A stretch of DNA of 6,425 bases from Desulfobacteraceae bacterium (GTDB taxonomy: Bacteria > Desulfobacterota > Desulfobacteria > Desulfobacterales > Desulfobacteraceae), in the NCBI GenBank assembly GCA_024225895.1, contig JAAEMC010000620.1, positions 1 through 6,425 of the forward strand, given 5' to 3'. Made by a program: the position numbers and the translations under genes. How positions within the stretch are numbered: position 1 is the first letter of the stretch; each line of letters opens with the position of its first letter. Shown piece by piece: positions 4,677 to 6,425 of this stretch. A model generated the notes under the pieces. That model was not told the origin of the DNA. It saw nothing but the letters and a program-made list of their open reading frames with translations, and did not search any database.

Positions 4677-6425
4677 ATGCCACACCAAACATATCAACGC
4701 GAGATTACTCCGGATGAACTGGTTTCTTTTAATCCTTATTCACCGGCAGATAATCGAGAAGGGTATACCACTCATCTGCCTTGGAAAAGCCGCATGGTAG
4801 GAGGCTGGATAAGATCTGCGCTGCAATGGAAAAATATTATTAACTGTGTCAGTGAAACTCCCTATGTATTCGGGCCGTTGTCCGTGGCAGCCGGGTTCCA
4901 GAGAACCATTATTGAACACTTTATTACCGATCCCATTCATAAACACGCCCGGATATGCACCAGGGCCGGGAAAACACCGGATATTTATGTGGAGCAGGAT
5001 GAACGGATCGAAGAAGCATATGGCCTGCTTTTGCAGGACCTTTGCAGTACGTGTATGACAGATGGTATGTTTGATGATAGCAAGACATCAGCTCTTTGTT
5101 CCACCCGGCAGGGAAACAGGATTTTAAAGAAATACATACAGGATTTTTCATGGCTTGAATGGCAATATAATTCGCTTGGGCTCACCCGGTTGAAGGCCAT
5201 GAAAGATCTGATGAAAACAGCTCTTGTGGTGATAACTCAACAACCCTTTTCAGTATCGCCTCAGCCTTTTGCGTCTAAAAAAAAGCCGGGCAAACCTGAT
5301 CAAACCTTTGAAGAATACCTTTCTTGCGCCCGTATCAGGCTGGAAAATCTATACGCAAAAAAGGCTTTTAATATCCGTACATTTGCCGAAAATGCAACCA
5401 ACGGGAAATTGGGATATTCTTCTTGGGAAATTGTAAAAGGTTCACAGATGCATTCAATGGTGTTGCGCCGCTATCCTTTACCTGAAAACATAAAGCCCGG
5501 AAACAAGGTACTGTATATGGTCAGCCCCTTGATCAACAAACCGGAAATATTTGATTTGGGTAAAGGTAAATCCGTGATCCGCGGGATGTTGGAGCAAGGC
5601 TTTATTATCTATCTTCAGGATCCGGGAGAGCCTGGGAGCAATGAAACTGATCTGGGTCTGGATTTTTACGGCAAGACAGTGCATGACAAATATCTTGAAA
5701 TCATCAAGAAACAGCACCCGGATACAGAGATCTATGCCATGGGGTATTGCATGGGCGGCACATTATTTGTGCCTTATCTGGCAAGGCGGGCACAAGAACG
5801 GCTTAGTTGCGGCAAAGAAATGGATATTAAGAAAGTGGCTCTCATGGCTACGCCGGTCAAGTTTGACGATGAAGGCAGCGGCCATGGCCCCATGCGAAAA
5901 GTCATCAGCCAGGATTATGATGAGCTCCTGATGAAACAGATGTACGGCAGTGTCAATGTGCCTCCTCAGATCGTTGCCGTTGGCATGAATGAAATCCAGC
6001 AAGGTGTCCAGTACAGTGTTGCAGCCGGATTTTACAACCGTGCTTCTTTTACTGGTGCCATTGATGATGCCGCTCCCTTCATCTATTGGCTCACCCATGG
6101 TACCAGGTTTGGGGCAAAGGCGCATCAGCAGTGGATTAAGAATATCTTCATGGAGAATAGGATTTACAAGGGAACCTATGCTTTACCATCCACGATCCCC
6201 CAATTTGACGGCAAATCTGTGGATATGGACATATTAAAAAAAGCCGGGGTGCGGTTTTTTGACTACCGGGGTGAAAGGGACCCTATTTCGCCGGTAGGAT
6301 CCTGCGTAGCCAGTGAAACCTGGGGTCAGATAAATGAGAATAACCGTCCCACCACCCGGGGAGGGCTTAATAGGACCATTGAAAAGAGTATCGGTCATAT
6401 TTTTGTGGTCAGCCGGACGCTTTTG
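4677..6425 (+). CDS. PhaC-like polyhydroxyalkanoate synthase / alpha/beta hydrolase, C-terminus off window
   Basis: Open from ATG 4677 to the right edge (583 codons, no stop), preceded by a strong AAGGAGGT at 4665-4672. Residues 1 to about 250 form a divergent N-terminal region. The alpha/beta hydrolase core follows, with VLYMVSPLINKPEIFDLG at 278-295 matching the P-x-INK-x-x-x-x-DL signature of PHA synthases, and DLGLDFY at 325-331. The modified lipase box GYCMGG at 356-361 has Cys358 in place of Ser. Asp535 (ERDPISP) and His574 (IGHIFVV) complete the expected triad, equivalent to C319-D480-H508 of Cupriavidus necator PhaC. PHA synthases polymerise hydroxyacyl-CoA into storage polyester at the granule surface in the cytoplasm. 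The stretch YWLTHGTRFGAKAHQQWI (470-487) and the region around the Asp and His differ from canonical PhaC, so this is a separate subgroup whose polymerase activity is not certain; a PhaC-like acyltransferase or hydrolase is the alternative. No phaE, phaR or phasin partner is visible. Confidence 0.85.
   Translation, partial: MPHQTYQREITPDELVSFNPYSPADNREGYTTHLPWKSRMVGGWIRSALQWKNIINCVSETPYVFGPLSVAAGFQRTIIEHFITDPIHKHARICTRAGKTPDIYVEQDERIEEAYGLLLQDLCSTCMTDGMFDDSKTSALCSTRQGNRILKKYIQDFSWLEWQYNSLGLTRLKAMKDLMKTALVVITQQPFSVSPQPFASKKKPGKPDQTFEEYLSCARIRLENLYAKKAFNIRTFAENATNGKLGYSSWEIVKGSQMHSMVLRRYPLPENIKPGNKVLYMVSPLINKPEIFDLGKGKSVIRGMLEQGFIIYLQDPGEPGSNETDLGLDFYGKTVHDKYLEIIKKQHPDTEIYAMGYCMGGTLFVPYLARRAQERLSCGKEMDIKKVALMATPVKFDDEGSGHGPMRKVISQDYDELLMKQMYGSVNVPPQIVAVGMNEIQQGVQYSVAAGFYNRASFTGAIDDAAPFIYWLTHGTRFGAKAHQQWIKNIFMENRIYKGTYALPSTIPQFDGKSVDMDILKKAGVRFFDYRGERDPISPVGSCVASETWGQINENNRPTTRGGLNRTIEKSIGHIFVVSRTLL

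Noticed and set aside
4740..6237. Several short frames on both strands inside the PhaC-like gene
   Set aside because: The plus-strand frame from 4677 is open to the window end and carries the whole triad and signature motifs in order; the others are shadows.
1..6425. CRISPR arrays, insertion sequences, tRNA or rRNA genes
   Set aside because: I saw no regularly spaced repeats, transposase frames with terminal inverted repeats, or tRNA/rRNA-like stretches. Nearly all the window is accounted for by six protein-coding genes.

Overview
The window is typical Gram-negative bacterial chromosome of moderate, slightly AT-rich composition. Exported proteins with Sec-type signal peptides, an ECF sigma factor paired with a membrane-anchored zinc-finger anti-sigma factor, and a PhaC-like enzyme fit a deltaproteobacterium (Desulfobacterota), perhaps a Desulfobacterales sulfate reducer. 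That placement is inferred from protein style, with no marker gene in the window.

The layout has three blocks. (1) Positions 1-2229, minus strand: the first 743 residues of a large MalT/LAL-type ATP-binding regulator. It is cut by the left edge before the place where a LuxR DNA-binding domain would normally lie. (2) Positions 2469-4548, plus strand: a compact four-gene unit. It encodes a small exported His/Arg/Pro-rich protein, an ECF sigma factor, its ZAS-type anti-sigma factor with one membrane segment, and a small exported protein of unknown function with several conserved-looking motifs. (3) Positions 4677-6425, plus strand: a divergent polyhydroxyalkanoate-synthase-like alpha/beta hydrolase with its Cys-Asp-His triad in place, cut by the right edge.

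The main find is in the 239-base divergent intergenic region (2230-2468). It holds two plus-strand elements with the same layout, GAACTTT-N14-GTCATG, at 2281-2307 and 2377-2403. Their ends are identical and their spacers are unrelated, which is what two promoters of one ECF sigma factor look like (compare the GGAACTT / GTC pattern of RpoE-type promoters). The simplest model is that the sigma factor encoded at 2998 drives its own four-gene unit from these tandem promoters and is held inactive by the anti-sigma factor until an envelope signal arrives. The upstream element lies inside a good sigma-70-like promoter facing the other way towards the MalT-like regulator, so the two divergent units may influence each other.

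The two exported proteins that flank the sigma/anti-sigma pair are the least understood parts and the best candidates for a new envelope-response system. The PhaC-like gene has its own strong ribosome binding site and lies beyond a weak terminator-like hairpin, so it is probably a separate unit.
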